A DNA stretch of 37,500 nt from Rhizobiales bacterium UBA3584. GTDB taxonomy: Bacteria; Pseudomonadota; Alphaproteobacteria; Rhizobiales; Devosiaceae. The DNA lies in NCBI GenBank assembly GCA_002375765.1, contig DFMV01000031.1, positions 20,515 to 58,014 of the forward strand, read 5' to 3'. Of this stretch, positions 1 to 7,022 are shown in pieces. The translations under genes and the position numbers were made by a program. The notes beneath the pieces are model-generated. The model saw only the letters and a list, made by a program, of their open reading frames with translations, searched no databases and was not told the origin of the DNA. How positions within the stretch are numbered: the first letter of the stretch is position 1; each line of letters begins with the position of its first letter.

Positions 1-197
1 ACCGAGAAATTGTGGGTCAGCCGCATGAGATTGGCCAGCCGCAAGCCGTCCTCGCCAGCCCTATCGGCGGCGGCGGCGAGCATGGCCAGTTCGCTATCGG
101 CGGACGAAGCGAAGGCGAAATCGCCCGGGGTCTGGGCGAGGTCGATGGCCTCGCCTTCCTGCTGGAGCGCACCGGCCTGGGCGGCAAGCAGATGCAT
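1..197 (-). CDS. cobN: Cobaltochelatase subunit CobN, N-terminal fragment
   Basis: This is the first 65 residues of a protein that continues past the left edge. It begins MHLLAAQAGALQQEGEAIDL and goes on with a TPGDFAFASSADSELAMLAAA-like stretch, which matches my recollection of the N-terminus of CobN, the large subunit of the ATP-dependent aerobic cobaltochelatase. That enzyme inserts cobalt into hydrogenobyrinic acid a,c-diamide in the cytoplasm together with CobS and CobT. The ATG overlaps the TGA of the upstream membrane-protein gene by one base (TGATG), which implies translational coupling. Position behind a B12 riboswitch and cobW supports the call. The catalytic part is outside the window, so only N-terminal similarity and context support the identification. 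Confidence 0.85.
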   Translation of the reverse strand, partial: MHLLAAQAGALQQEGEAIDLAQTPGDFAFASSADSELAMLAAAADRAGEDGLRLANLMRLTHNFS

Positions 198-640
198 CAG
201 CGGTCGCTCCAGGGGCGGACCGTGAGGGCCAGGGCGACAATGCCAGCAAGGGCTGTGGACATGATAGTAAGCGCGTCCAACTGATTGCGGCCAGAAACGA
301 CGCTCAGAACGAGTAGCGGCAAGACTGCACCGGTCATCCCCCCGATCAGGATCACGCCGGTCCAGCGTTGTGAGGTGGTGTAGAGCATATCATCGGCCAC
401 CAGCCAAAGTGCGGCGGCGGCGATGGCCGCGAGTAACCCAAGCTGCCAGCTGTAAACGAGATGGCCGATGAATATGAACGGGAGAAGATTTAGGAATGAC
501 TCGTTTTCCCAGGACCGCCCGACGACCATGAAGGCAACGAACGTCACCAGTGCGCCAATGACAGGGCCGGCCAGAACGATCCACGCCGCAAGCGCCAGTC
601 GGGAGCGTCGATAGGCAGTTTCCGTATCCGGCCCTGTCAT
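197..640 (-). CDS. Small polytopic membrane protein in the cobalamin operon, function unknown
   Basis: A 147-residue hydrophobic protein that I do not recognise. The start is the ATG two bases after the cobW stop, and the stop overlaps the cobN start by one base, so it looks translationally coupled on both sides. Hydrophobic segments lie at about residues 15-40, 50-82 (probably two passes around a short turn), 94-116 and 121-141, giving four or five helices. The N-terminus has several Arg residues before the first helix. It lacks the histidine-rich signature of CbtB and is too short for CbtA, and I see no other known cobalt-transporter motif. Riboswitch control together with cobW and cobN suggests a role in cobalt or corrinoid handling. 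That is inference only. Confidence 0.8.
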   Translation of the reverse strand: MTGPDTETAYRRSRLALAAWIVLAGPVIGALVTFVAFMVVGRSWENESFLNLLPFIFIGHLVYSWQLGLLAAIAAAALWLVADDMLYTTSQRWTGVILIGGMTGAVLPLLVLSVVSGRNQLDALTIMSTALAGIVALALTVRPWSDR

Positions 641-642
641 CG

Positions 643-1695
643 CTATGCCGCCTCGGCAATCTTTTTCAGGCTCGCCTCGATGGCATCGCGGGCCAGGGGG
701 CTTTCGCCGATGACCACGAGGCGGGTTTCGCGCGCTTCGCCCTCTTGCCAATCTCTATCGAAGTAGGCGTTGACGCGGGGGCCGACCGCCTGGATGGCCA
801 GGCGGGCGCGGGCGCCGGGGATGGCAGCAAAGCCTTTGAGGCGCAAAACGTCATGGGTGGCGATGGTATCGGCGATGGCGGTGAGGAGCTGGTCGCGGCC
901 GGGGCCGGAAGGGATGGTGAGCGAAAACGAATCGAAATCGTCATGCTCATGGCCCTCGCCATCGTGCTCAAGCTCGTGATGGCTTTCGCGGCCCTCAAGA
1001 TTGTCCTCGGTGGACATGCCAAGACCGAGCAGGGCAAGCGTATCGACGTGGCCGTTGGCGGCGCGCACGATCTGTGTGCCAGGGCGCATGTGCTTTTTGA
1101 GTTCGGCTTCGACGGCTTCGAGGGCGGCGGGTTCGACAAGGTCGGTCTTGTTGAGAACGATCATGTCGGCGGCGACCATCTGGTCTTCGAAAAGCTCGCC
1201 CAGCGGGGTTTCGTGATCGAGCATTTCATCGAGCCGGCGCTGGGCGTCGACGGCCTCTTCGTTGGCGGCGAAGCGGCCTTCGGCGAGCGCGGCGGCGTCG
1301 GCAACGGTCACCACGCCATCGATGGTGACCTCGGCCTTGATCTCGGGCCAGTTAAAGGCGCGGATCAGGGGCTGGGGCAGTGCCAGCCCCGAGGTTTCGA
1401 TGACAATGTGATCGGGGCGGTCAGGGCGGGCAAGGATCTGGTTCATGGTGGGGATGAAATCGTCAGCCACGGTGCAGCAGATGCAGCCATTGGCCAGTTC
1501 GATCATATCCTCCTCGCGGCAGGTTTCGTCCCCGCACCCGGCGAGCACGTCCTTGTCGACCCCGATATCGCCGAACTCGTTGATGATGAGCGCGATGCGC
1601 TTGCCCTTGGCGTGGGCGAGCAGATGGCGGACAAGGGTTGTCTTGCCGGCGCCGAGGAAGCCCGTGATGACGGTTGTCGGGATTTTCGAGGTCAT
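643..1695 (-). CDS. cobW: CobW, COG0523-family GTPase of cobalamin biosynthesis
   Basis: A 350-residue G3E-family P-loop GTPase. Visible motifs are Walker A GFLGAGKTT (residues 12-20), the metal-binding CICC motif (71-74), IVIETSGLALP (about 97-107), the NKTD guanine-specificity motif (182-185) and a His/Asp/Glu-rich stretch at about 239-251 before the C-terminal domain. COG0523 proteins are metal-insertion chaperones; the CobW branch is thought to serve cobalt delivery for B12 synthesis. Some relatives respond to zinc, but the upstream cobalamin riboswitch and downstream cobN point to the CobW branch. I chose the ATG at 1695 because GGAGGG lies six bases before it; an in-frame ATG four codons upstream overlaps that Shine-Dalgarno sequence. 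Confidence 0.93.
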   Translation of the reverse strand: MTSKIPTTVITGFLGAGKTTLVRHLLAHAKGKRIALIINEFGDIGVDKDVLAGCGDETCREEDMIELANGCICCTVADDFIPTMNQILARPDRPDHIVIETSGLALPQPLIRAFNWPEIKAEVTIDGVVTVADAAALAEGRFAANEEAVDAQRRLDEMLDHETPLGELFEDQMVAADMIVLNKTDLVEPAALEAVEAELKKHMRPGTQIVRAANGHVDTLALLGLGMSTEDNLEGRESHHELEHDGEGHEHDDFDSFSLTIPSGPGRDQLLTAIADTIATHDVLRLKGFAAIPGARARLAIQAVGPRVNAYFDRDWQEGEARETRLVVIGESPLARDAIEASLKKIAEAA

Positions 1696-1742
1696 GCGAC
1701 CCTCCATGGAATAGCTGAAACAATCTAGGCTGAAAGGGGGCG

Positions 1743-1763
1743 CCGCGCAGAGCGGCTGCGCGG
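1743..1763 (-). promoter_or_regulatory. Stem-loop in the cobW leader, possible riboswitch expression platform
   Basis: CCGCGCAG and CTGCGCGG form a perfect 8-bp stem with a 5-base loop, between the riboswitch aptamer and the cobW start. On the minus strand the stem is followed by CGCCCCCTTT, so it could act as a weak intrinsic terminator. It lies about 50 bases before the cobW start, too far to cover the Shine-Dalgarno sequence directly. Confidence 0.4.
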
Positions 1764-1924
1764 TGGGCGCAGCGGACCTGTCGCCTTAACATGTCCTATG
1801 CGCGATCGGCTCCCCTAACGGGCAAAGGGCGGATCGGACAGGACGGATCGCGGGCCGGCCGCGGGAAAACTTCTGGTCGTCACAGCAACACCCTCCGTGT
1901 GCAAATGCGAAATGCCGCCCCCAT

Positions 1925-2250
1925 CATGGGGCCGGTTCTCTGTGCTGGCAGGTCTCCTGGCTGGCCACTTTCGAGCAATTCGGCGATTGTCCAATCGCCT
2001 CATGGCTCCCGATTCTCATCGGGCGCGCTTCCGAACCGCAAAAGTGATATCCACTTTTGCTGGAAGCGCTTCATCGGCTTCCGGATGCCTTCCCGACCCT
2101 CAGGATCAGTGGATTTTCCGGAATCCATCGCGGCTTACAGTTGCGGGGGCAGCCACGGCATTGGCCCCTTTTGGGTCGTCCGCACCGTGTTCCCTTTTGC
2201 TTCCCGTTTCGACTCTTGCAACGAAAGGGGAACCAACACGGTTCTAGATG
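1925..2250 (-). promoter_or_regulatory. Cobalamin (AdoCbl-type) riboswitch upstream of cobW
   Basis: Read on the minus strand, the region carries the classic aptamer elements in order: a GGTTCCCC...GGGAA...GGTGCGG 5-prime part (about 2180-2240), TGCCGTGGCT (2151-2160), GCCCCCGCAACTGTAAGC (within 2130-2150), and the B12 box AGCCAGGAGACCTGCC (1947-1962). Between the conserved core and the B12 box there is a large variable arm (about 1965-2085) with three perfect palindromes: 1982-1999, 2008-2023 and 2025-2069. In this family, ligand binding normally lowers expression of the downstream genes, here cobW, the membrane protein and cobN. The boundaries are approximate. Confidence 0.93.
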
Positions 2251-2276
2251 TGCCACGCGCAATGACCCCGCGTCAA
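2248..2276 (-). promoter_or_regulatory. Possible promoter for the riboswitch-cobW transcript
   Basis: TTGACG (2271-2276, minus strand) is followed 17 bases later by GCACAT, a poor -10 match, just ahead of the first riboswitch element. The good -35 and the position support it; the weak -10 does not. Confidence 0.3.
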
Positions 2277-2341
2277 TTGCATCGGAGAGCGTGCTCGCTT
2301 ATCACCAGAGAGAACCAGACAATCGGAGAGGCAGGATAAAG

Positions 2342-3319
2342 ATGAAAACGCGGCGATTGGGCAAAACCGACTTTCTGGTTTCCGAAATCGGATTGGGTAC
2401 CTGGCAGCTGGGCGGCGATTTCGGCCCGATCGAGGATAATGACGCCTCGACGATCCTGGCCAATGCGGCGCGGCTGGGGGTCAATTTCTGGGATACCGCT
2501 GACGTTTACGGCAACGGGCTTTCCGAGCACCGGATCGGCACGTTCTATGGCAAGCCCGACGGGCTGGTGGTGGCCACCAAGGTGGGCCGTGCGGCGGCGC
2601 TCTATCCCGACAAATACACCAAGGGCGGGGTACGCGAGAGCCTTGAAGAATCGGCACGGCGGCTGTGCGTGGACAGTATCGACCTGGCGCAGCTGCACTG
2701 CGTGCCGCGCGACGTGCTCGAAGCGGGCGAAATCTTTGGCTGGATGGATGAGATCAAGGCCGAAGGTCTGATCAAGAACTGGGGCGCAAGCGTGGAAACG
2801 ATCGCCGAGGCGGAGATCTGTCTTGAGCACGAGGGGCTGGCGACGCTGCAGATCATCTTCAACATCTTCCGCCAGGACGCGGCCGAAAGCCTGCTCGACA
2901 AAGCGATGGAGCGCGATGTGGGGGTGATCGTGCGCCTGCCGCTGGCTTCGGGGCTGCTGTCGGGCAAATATACGCGCGACACCGAATTTTCCCCCACCGA
3001 CCACCGGAGCTACAATCGCGACGGGCAGGCATTTTCAGTGGGCGAGACGTTTGGCGGCATCCCGTTCGAGGTCGGGGTGGAACTGGCCGACGAGTTGCGC
3101 GGCTATGTGCCCGAGGGCCAAAGAATGAGCCTTTTCGCGCTGCGCTGGATTTTGGACCACAAGGCGGTCTCCACGATCATTGCCGGGGTTTCGCGGCCCG
3201 ACCAGATCGGGGTTAACGCAGAGGCCGGGGACCTACCCGAATTGCCGCGATCGGTCCATGAAAGCCTCGCCACCTTCTATGCAGAAAAGGTGCGACCCAA
3301 TATTCGCGGCGAGATCTGA
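2342..3319 (+). CDS. Aldo/keto reductase
   Basis: A 325-residue cytosolic NAD(P)H-dependent aldo/keto reductase. It opens with MKTRRLGKTDFLVSEIGLGT, typical of the YhdN/Tas-like branch. The catalytic tetrad is visible as Asp51 and Tyr56 in WDTADVYG, Lys80 in VATKVG and His119 in AQLHC. The C-terminal ALRWILDHKAVSTIIAGVSR segment matches the cofactor-binding region. The start is the ATG at 2342 after GGAGAGGCAGG; longer in-frame extensions run antisense through the riboswitch and are rejected. The gene is transcribed away from the cobalamin riboswitch. The substrate cannot be inferred; an aldehyde or sugar is most likely. Confidence 0.93.
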   Translation: MKTRRLGKTDFLVSEIGLGTWQLGGDFGPIEDNDASTILANAARLGVNFWDTADVYGNGLSEHRIGTFYGKPDGLVVATKVGRAAALYPDKYTKGGVRESLEESARRLCVDSIDLAQLHCVPRDVLEAGEIFGWMDEIKAEGLIKNWGASVETIAEAEICLEHEGLATLQIIFNIFRQDAAESLLDKAMERDVGVIVRLPLASGLLSGKYTRDTEFSPTDHRSYNRDGQAFSVGETFGGIPFEVGVELADELRGYVPEGQRMSLFALRWILDHKAVSTIIAGVSRPDQIGVNAEAGDLPELPRSVHESLATFYAEKVRPNIRGEI

Positions 3320-3329
3320 GCCGGCTGGG

Positions 3330-3995
3330 TCAGGCCCTTGCCAGCAATGCCGTCAGTTCATCGGGCATGAGCAACGGGACGTCGTGGCCGCAGGGCAATT
3401 CGTGTACCGTCCAGGCCGGATCGTTGCGCAGCGGAGCGGCGACAGAGCCGAAACCATCCCAGCCGGTGGCGAGGATGAAGGCCTTGCGGGCGATCTTGAG
3501 ATAGGCGCCGGTAACTTTGAGGCGTTCGGTGAAAGTGCCCGTCGGCTGTGGCGTGGAGAGAGCAGCGACGCGGTCGCATTCGGCCTTCGTGGCGTATTCG
3601 CCGTCGCCGATTTCCGGGGCCGGCACCACCGGACCAGTGAGTTTCTCACCCATGATGTCTTCGAAGGACTGGCCATCTTCAGGAATGAAGGCATCGAGAT
3701 AGACGATCGAAGCGATGCGCTCGAGCGCACGCTCGGCAACACCTGTGGCGACGAACCCGCCATAGGAATGGGCGACCAACACCACATCGCTGAGGTCATG
3801 CCAGACCATCTCGTTGACGATGTCGTTGATGTGCGTGCTCAGGGTAATGGGCAGTTGCGCAAGGTGCGAGCGCTCCCCCAGCCCGCTCAGCGTCGGCACA
3901 TGCACGTCATGGCCCGCCGCGCGGAGCCGCTTTGCCACGAGATCCCAACCCCAGGCGCCAGCCCAGGCACCATGCACCACAACAAAGGTCGTCAT
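3330..3995 (-). CDS. Alpha/beta hydrolase, small esterase type
   Basis: A 221-residue alpha/beta hydrolase. The N-terminus has the oxyanion-hole motif VVVHGAW, the nucleophile elbow is HSYGG (Ser77), and the catalytic His is in CGHDVP (about residue 204); an acidic residue after a strand (LDAF, Asp101) is also visible. This arrangement resembles the methyl/salicylate esterase-like branch. The start is the ATG at 3995 preceded by AAGGAGGAAGCG; a longer version beginning MSNGCKK would read through the divergent promoter region. It is divergent from an HxlR regulator gene 72 bases away, a common arrangement in which the regulator controls the neighbour. It converges on the aldo/keto reductase with a 10-base gap. 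Confidence 0.9.
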   Translation of the reverse strand: MTTFVVVHGAWAGAWGWDLVAKRLRAAGHDVHVPTLSGLGERSHLAQLPITLSTHINDIVNEMVWHDLSDVVLVAHSYGGFVATGVAERALERIASIVYLDAFIPEDGQSFEDIMGEKLTGPVVPAPEIGDGEYATKAECDRVAALSTPQPTGTFTERLKVTGAYLKIARKAFILATGWDGFGSVAAPLRNDPAWTVHELPCGHDVPLLMPDELTALLARA

Positions 3996-4011
3996 CGCTT
4001 CCTCCTTTTTA

Positions 4012-4030
4012 TGATTGCAAAATACAATCA
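4012..4030. promoter_or_regulatory. Palindrome in the hydrolase/HxlR divergent promoter region
   Basis: TGATTG and CAATCA form an inverted repeat with a 7-base centre in the 72-base AT-rich gap between the two divergent genes. A dimeric HxlR protein could bind here. A possible plus-strand promoter, TTGCTT (4032-4037) with TAGAGT 17 bases later, lies immediately to the right. No binding data are available. Confidence 0.45.
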
Positions 4031-4067
4031 CTTGCTTTTTACAACCATTAGACATAGAGTCAACCCT

Positions 4068-4496
4068 ATGGACTCATCGCCTTTTCGCTCCGGCTGCCCG
4101 ATCAATCTCGGCCTTGAAGTGTTCGGGGACAAATGGACCCTATTGATCATCCGCGACATGATGTTTGCGGGCAAAAGGCATTTCCGCGAGTTCCTGGCCT
4201 CGGACGAAGGTATTTCCACCAACATTCTGGCGGACCGGCTGGCCATGCTGACGCGCATCGGCATCATCACCCGGGCCGACGACCCCAGCCATCGCCTCAA
4301 GGCCATCTATTCGCTGACCGAAAAAGGCATCCAACTTCTGCCGGTGATCGCGCAGATCAGCCGCTGGAGCCGCCGCTATATGCCGGTCGACCCCGTGCTG
4401 GCCGCAACAGGGGAGGCGCGGGACCGGGCCGGGCCGGGCGCGGTGGAGGCGCATATGGACGCCTTGCGGGCGGTTCATCTGGCTGGAGCCCCATAG
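4068..4496 (+). CDS. HxlR-family transcriptional regulator
   Basis: A 142-residue winged-helix regulator. The N-terminus SGCPINLGLEVFGDKWTLLI is the HxlR signature, including Cys10 in the CP position that in related regulators can sense aldehydes or oxidants. It is followed by the HTH stretch HFREFLASDEGISTNILADR and a wing with HRLKAIYSLTEKG. The start at 4068 places the conserved region right at the N-terminus. The Ala/Gly/Pro-rich C-terminal tail (about residues 112-142) is longer than usual and looks unstructured. It is divergent from the hydrolase, and the VOC gene follows in the same direction after 66 bases, so both neighbours are plausible targets. Confidence 0.93.
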   Translation: MDSSPFRSGCPINLGLEVFGDKWTLLIIRDMMFAGKRHFREFLASDEGISTNILADRLAMLTRIGIITRADDPSHRLKAIYSLTEKGIQLLPVIAQISRWSRRYMPVDPVLAATGEARDRAGPGAVEAHMDALRAVHLAGAP

Positions 4497-4562
4497 AACA
4501 CCCTGCCGCTTGGCAGGCAGGTATGAGCTTACGGTCTAAACGACAATATGGAGAGAGGACAC

Positions 4563-5000
4563 ATGGCACTCAAACGGATGGACAATGTCGGAATCGTCGT
4601 CGAAGACCTCGGCCGGGCGATCGAATTCTTTGGCGAGCTGGGGCTCGAGCTCGAAGGGCGGGCAACCATCGAAGGAGAATGGGCCGGACGGGTCACCGGA
4701 CTGGGCGACCAGTGCGTGGAGATTGCAATGATGCGTACGCCGGACGGTCATAGCCGGCTTGAGCTTTCCCGCTTCGTCACCCCCGCCGTTGTGGCGGATC
4801 ACCGCAATGCGCCGGTCAACGCCTTAGGCTACCTCCGCGTCATGTTCACCGTGGACGATATCGACGAAACGCTCGAAAAGCTCGGCAATTGCGGCGCGCA
4901 GCTGGTGGGCGAAGTCGTTCAGTATGAAGACGCGTATAGGCTTTGCTACATCCGTGGGCCGGAGGGGCTGCTGATCGGGCTCGCCCAGGAACTTCGCTGA
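4563..5000 (+). CDS. VOC (glyoxalase/bleomycin-resistance fold) family protein
   Basis: A 145-residue single VOC module pair with the opening NVGIVVEDLGRAIEFFGELG and a second half beginning LRVMFTVDDIDETLEKLGNC, ending in a YIRGPEGLLIGLAQEL strand typical of metal-dependent VOC enzymes. The likely metal ligands are in the usual strand positions, but the substrate cannot be told. I prefer the ATG at 4563 because GGAGAGG sits just before it; the ATG at 4548 overlaps that site. It lies 66 bases after the HxlR regulator and may be co-transcribed with it. A lactoylglutathione-lyase-like or dioxygenase-like role are both possible. Confidence 0.88.
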   Translation: MALKRMDNVGIVVEDLGRAIEFFGELGLELEGRATIEGEWAGRVTGLGDQCVEIAMMRTPDGHSRLELSRFVTPAVVADHRNAPVNALGYLRVMFTVDDIDETLEKLGNCGAQLVGEVVQYEDAYRLCYIRGPEGLLIGLAQELR

Positions 5001-5012
5001 AGAAATCCGGTC

Positions 5013-5043
5013 GGTGCCGGCAGGCTCGTGCGAGCGCGGCACC
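5013..5043 (+). terminator. Possible stem-loop after the VOC gene
   Basis: GGTGCC and GGCACC enclose an inner CTCG/CGAG stem just downstream of the VOC stop. There is no U-tract, so intrinsic termination is uncertain; it may be only a 3-prime-end structure. Confidence 0.35.
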
Positions 5044-5181
5044 GGATCAGCCCATGGCCGCATCAGGATGTACATTTTCGAAGGTTCGACGTGCGCGGAT
5101 AAGGATTGGGCTTGATTTTGGCGCGGGAAGCGCGCTTTCGATTTCGGTCCGCCAATCGTGGCGATGTCCGAGACCTGATTC

Positions 5182-5556
5182 ATGACCGCCCTTGCTGCCG
5201 TCCCTTCTCTTTTCTCCCTTGCTGCCCCGATCCTGCTCCTGATCGCCTCGAACGTCTTCATGGCGTTCGCCTGGTACGGACATCTGAAATTTCCCGGAGC
5301 GGCGCTGTGGGTGGTGGTGCTGGTGAGTTGGGGGATCGCGTTTTTCGAATACTGGCTGGCGGTGCCCGCCAACCGGATCGGGTATGGCACCTATTCGGCG
5401 GCCGAGCTCAAGACCATTCAGGAAGTGATTTCGCTCTCGGTCTTCGCGCTGTTTGCGATTTTCTATCTCGGCGAAAAATTCACACTCAACCACATGCTCG
5501 GGTTCGGCTTTATCGCGCTGGGGGCGTTTTTCATCTTCAAGGGGCCGATCCGCTAG
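5182..5556 (+). CDS. DMT-superfamily DUF486 membrane protein
   Basis: A 124-residue inner-membrane protein with four predicted helices at about residues 10-30, 38-57, 73-95 and 100-120. The sequence SNVFMAFAWYGHLK, the FFEYWLAVPANRIGY loop and the TIQEVISLSVFALFA segment are characteristic of the DUF486 (COG3169) family of small drug/metabolite-transporter-like proteins, which usually have about 110-125 residues. No substrate is known for the family. The Shine-Dalgarno sequence is weak; the start was chosen because it precedes the first helix. The gene stands alone and ends in a strong terminator. Confidence 0.87.
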   Translation: MTALAAVPSLFSLAAPILLLIASNVFMAFAWYGHLKFPGAALWVVVLVSWGIAFFEYWLAVPANRIGYGTYSAAELKTIQEVISLSVFALFAIFYLGEKFTLNHMLGFGFIALGAFFIFKGPIR

Positions 5557-5577
5557 AGCCCTGTCTGATGGCAGGAG

Positions 5578-5603
5578 GGACCGCCCCGAAAGGCGGTCCT
5601 TTT
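5578..5603 (+). terminator. Rho-independent terminator after the DUF486 gene
   Basis: GGACCGCC and GGCGGTCC form a perfect 8-bp stem around CCGAAA, followed by TTTT. It sits 22 bases after the DUF486 stop and just before the 3-prime end of the oppositely oriented aztD. Confidence 0.9.
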
Positions 5604-5607
5604 AGTG

Positions 5608-6801
5608 TCAATGGACGGCGCCGGAGCCGCCGGCGACGACGATGCCCATGGGGAGGCCATCGACGGCGATGGTGCCGGAAGGCTCGAAGGCGACCGCGTC
5701 GATGCGATGGATCTGCGAAGCGTTGGGGTCGGTGACGAGGATTTCGTCGCCCGCCACCGCGATGCGGGGGCGCGGGTCGGACCAATGACCGTCCATGGAA
5801 TAGGGGCCGGTGAGTTCGAGAGTGGCGCTTATTTCACCCGAGAGCGTGTTAAGACGGTGCAAATTGCCGTCTTCGGTGAAGATATAGGCGAACTGCGGCC
5901 GGACGGAATCGACGGCGAAATGCACGCGGCGCGTGGGCAGATCGACGAGGCGGAAGCTTTCCTGATGGGGATCGATCAGAACGAGACGGTCGGCGCCGTA
6001 ATTGCCGAGGAAATACTGGATGCCGACGCCACCGAGCAGGGTCGAACTTTTGCCCTCGGGCAGCGCTTCATCGTAGGGGAGATGGGTTATCTGGGGGTCA
6101 TCGGCGCTGTCAGTGACCAGAAGAAGGCCCGTATCGCAGGCGATGGCAAGCAGATTGCCGGAACTTGCCTCACCATGAAGGCCGGGCCAGGCGTGGGTAT
6201 CGCCAACCTGCCGGTCGTCGGCGTCGAGCACATTGATACCGACGGGCAAGTTGGAGGGGTCTTCGGGGTGCGGTTCGGTGATGAGCGTATAATCGCCATA
6301 AGCAGCGGCAACACCGTGATGGGGGGCGCCGGACGGTACGATGCGCGGCTCGGTTGCGCCGAAATCAGACTCATCGATGATTTTTGCCACGCCCTCATTA
6401 TCGAAGAACAGGGCGATCTGGCCGTGATGGTCGACGAAGTGGACCGGATATTCGCCTTCGATTGCTGTGTCGAGCAGCGCGGGATCGGTGATCTCGATAT
6501 CGCCATGGTCGCCGTGATCGTCGATTGCGATGCCGGTGTCGATGGCCTGGACGATATTGGCATTGCCCTGAACGGCAAAGACGCGCTGGGCGCTGGAGGT
6601 GACATAGAGGCTGGCTGGACCGTTAAGCGCGAAGGTGTCGACGACTTCGCCGGCTTCGAGGTCGATAACGCTGACGGTTCCCTGGGCCTGATCGGCGACG
6701 AAGGCGCGCCAGACGGAAATCTCGTCGGCATATGCTGCTGTGCCGGGGAGAGACATGCCGGCCAGCAGGATGGCGTGGGATATCGGAGCACTTGGCTTCA
6801 C
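5608..6801 (-). CDS. aztD: Periplasmic zinc metallochaperone AztD
   Basis: A 397-residue exported protein with a beta-propeller-like repeat pattern. The first about 25 residues form a signal peptide ending TAAYA. The body contains FALNGPASLYVTSS, the His/Asp motif DDHGDHGD (residues 94-101), GLHGEASSGN, LPEGKSSTLLGG, LPTRRVHFAVD and YSMDGHWSDPRPR, which together match AztD as I know it from Paracoccus-type aztABCD clusters. AztD binds zinc in the periplasm and passes it to the solute-binding protein AztC. The start is GTG at 6801, eight bases after GGAG; longer ORF versions lack a signal peptide. It is downstream of znuA on the same strand and has its own Zur-type box. Confidence 0.9.
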   Translation of the reverse strand: MKPSAPISHAILLAGMSLPGTAAYADEISVWRAFVADQAQGTVSVIDLEAGEVVDTFALNGPASLYVTSSAQRVFAVQGNANIVQAIDTGIAIDDHGDHGDIEITDPALLDTAIEGEYPVHFVDHHGQIALFFDNEGVAKIIDESDFGATEPRIVPSGAPHHGVAAAYGDYTLITEPHPEDPSNLPVGINVLDADDRQVGDTHAWPGLHGEASSGNLLAIACDTGLLLVTDSADDPQITHLPYDEALPEGKSSTLLGGVGIQYFLGNYGADRLVLIDPHQESFRLVDLPTRRVHFAVDSVRPQFAYIFTEDGNLHRLNTLSGEISATLELTGPYSMDGHWSDPRPRIAVAGDEILVTDPNASQIHRIDAVAFEPSGTIAVDGLPMGIVVAGGSGAVH

Positions 6802-6814
6802 GGGATTTCTCCTA

Positions 6815-6832
6815 TTAATGATATAACGTAAC
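6815..6832 (-). promoter_or_regulatory. Zur-type box upstream of aztD
   Basis: On the minus strand GTTACGTTATATCATTAA shares the ACGTTAT..CATT core with the two boxes between znuA and znuC. It lies 14 bases upstream of the aztD GTG, where a zinc-loaded Zur would block expression. It is the weakest palindrome of the three. Confidence 0.7.
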
Positions 6833-6958
6833 ATTTGCATCCAGATATGCACCGGCGGGACTGGGCAGTAAGGAACCGAAATGAGGGTTCGGGCCTGATA
6901 GCGGTGCAGCCCCTTAAGGTGGCGAAAAGGCCATGGATGTGGGCGGTGATTTCGGGGT

Positions 6959-6987
6959 GGGGCGGGTGCCCTAAGGCACCCCGCCCC
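6959..6987. terminator. GC-rich stem-loop between znuA and aztD
   Basis: GGGGCGGGTGCC and GGCACCCCGCCCC form a near-perfect stem around CTAA, 36 bases after the znuA stop. A T-run follows only on the plus strand, so on the minus strand it may limit readthrough or protect the znuA mRNA end rather than terminate strongly. The rest of this 221-base gap holds the Zur-type box and nothing else I can identify. Confidence 0.5.
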
Positions 6988-7022
6988 TTTGCCCGGCAAC
7001 CGGGTCCGGCAGGCAAACCGGC

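Noticed and set aside
1815..1880. A 22-codon GTG-started ORF after the riboswitch, preceded by GGAGGG
   Set aside because: The sequence has no recognisable feature, and it is more likely part of the untranslated leader; I could not support it as a gene.
2057..2341. N-terminal extension of the aldo/keto reductase
   Set aside because: It would run antisense through the cobalamin riboswitch; the ATG at 2342 has a good ribosome site and starts with the family N-terminus.
4503..4516. CTGCC/GGCAG hairpin between the HxlR and VOC genes
   Set aside because: Only a 5-bp stem and no T-run; not enough for a terminator call.
5605..6831. 408-codon plus-strand frame opposite aztD
   Set aside because: The minus-strand product has a signal peptide and clear AztD motifs; the plus-strand frame has none.
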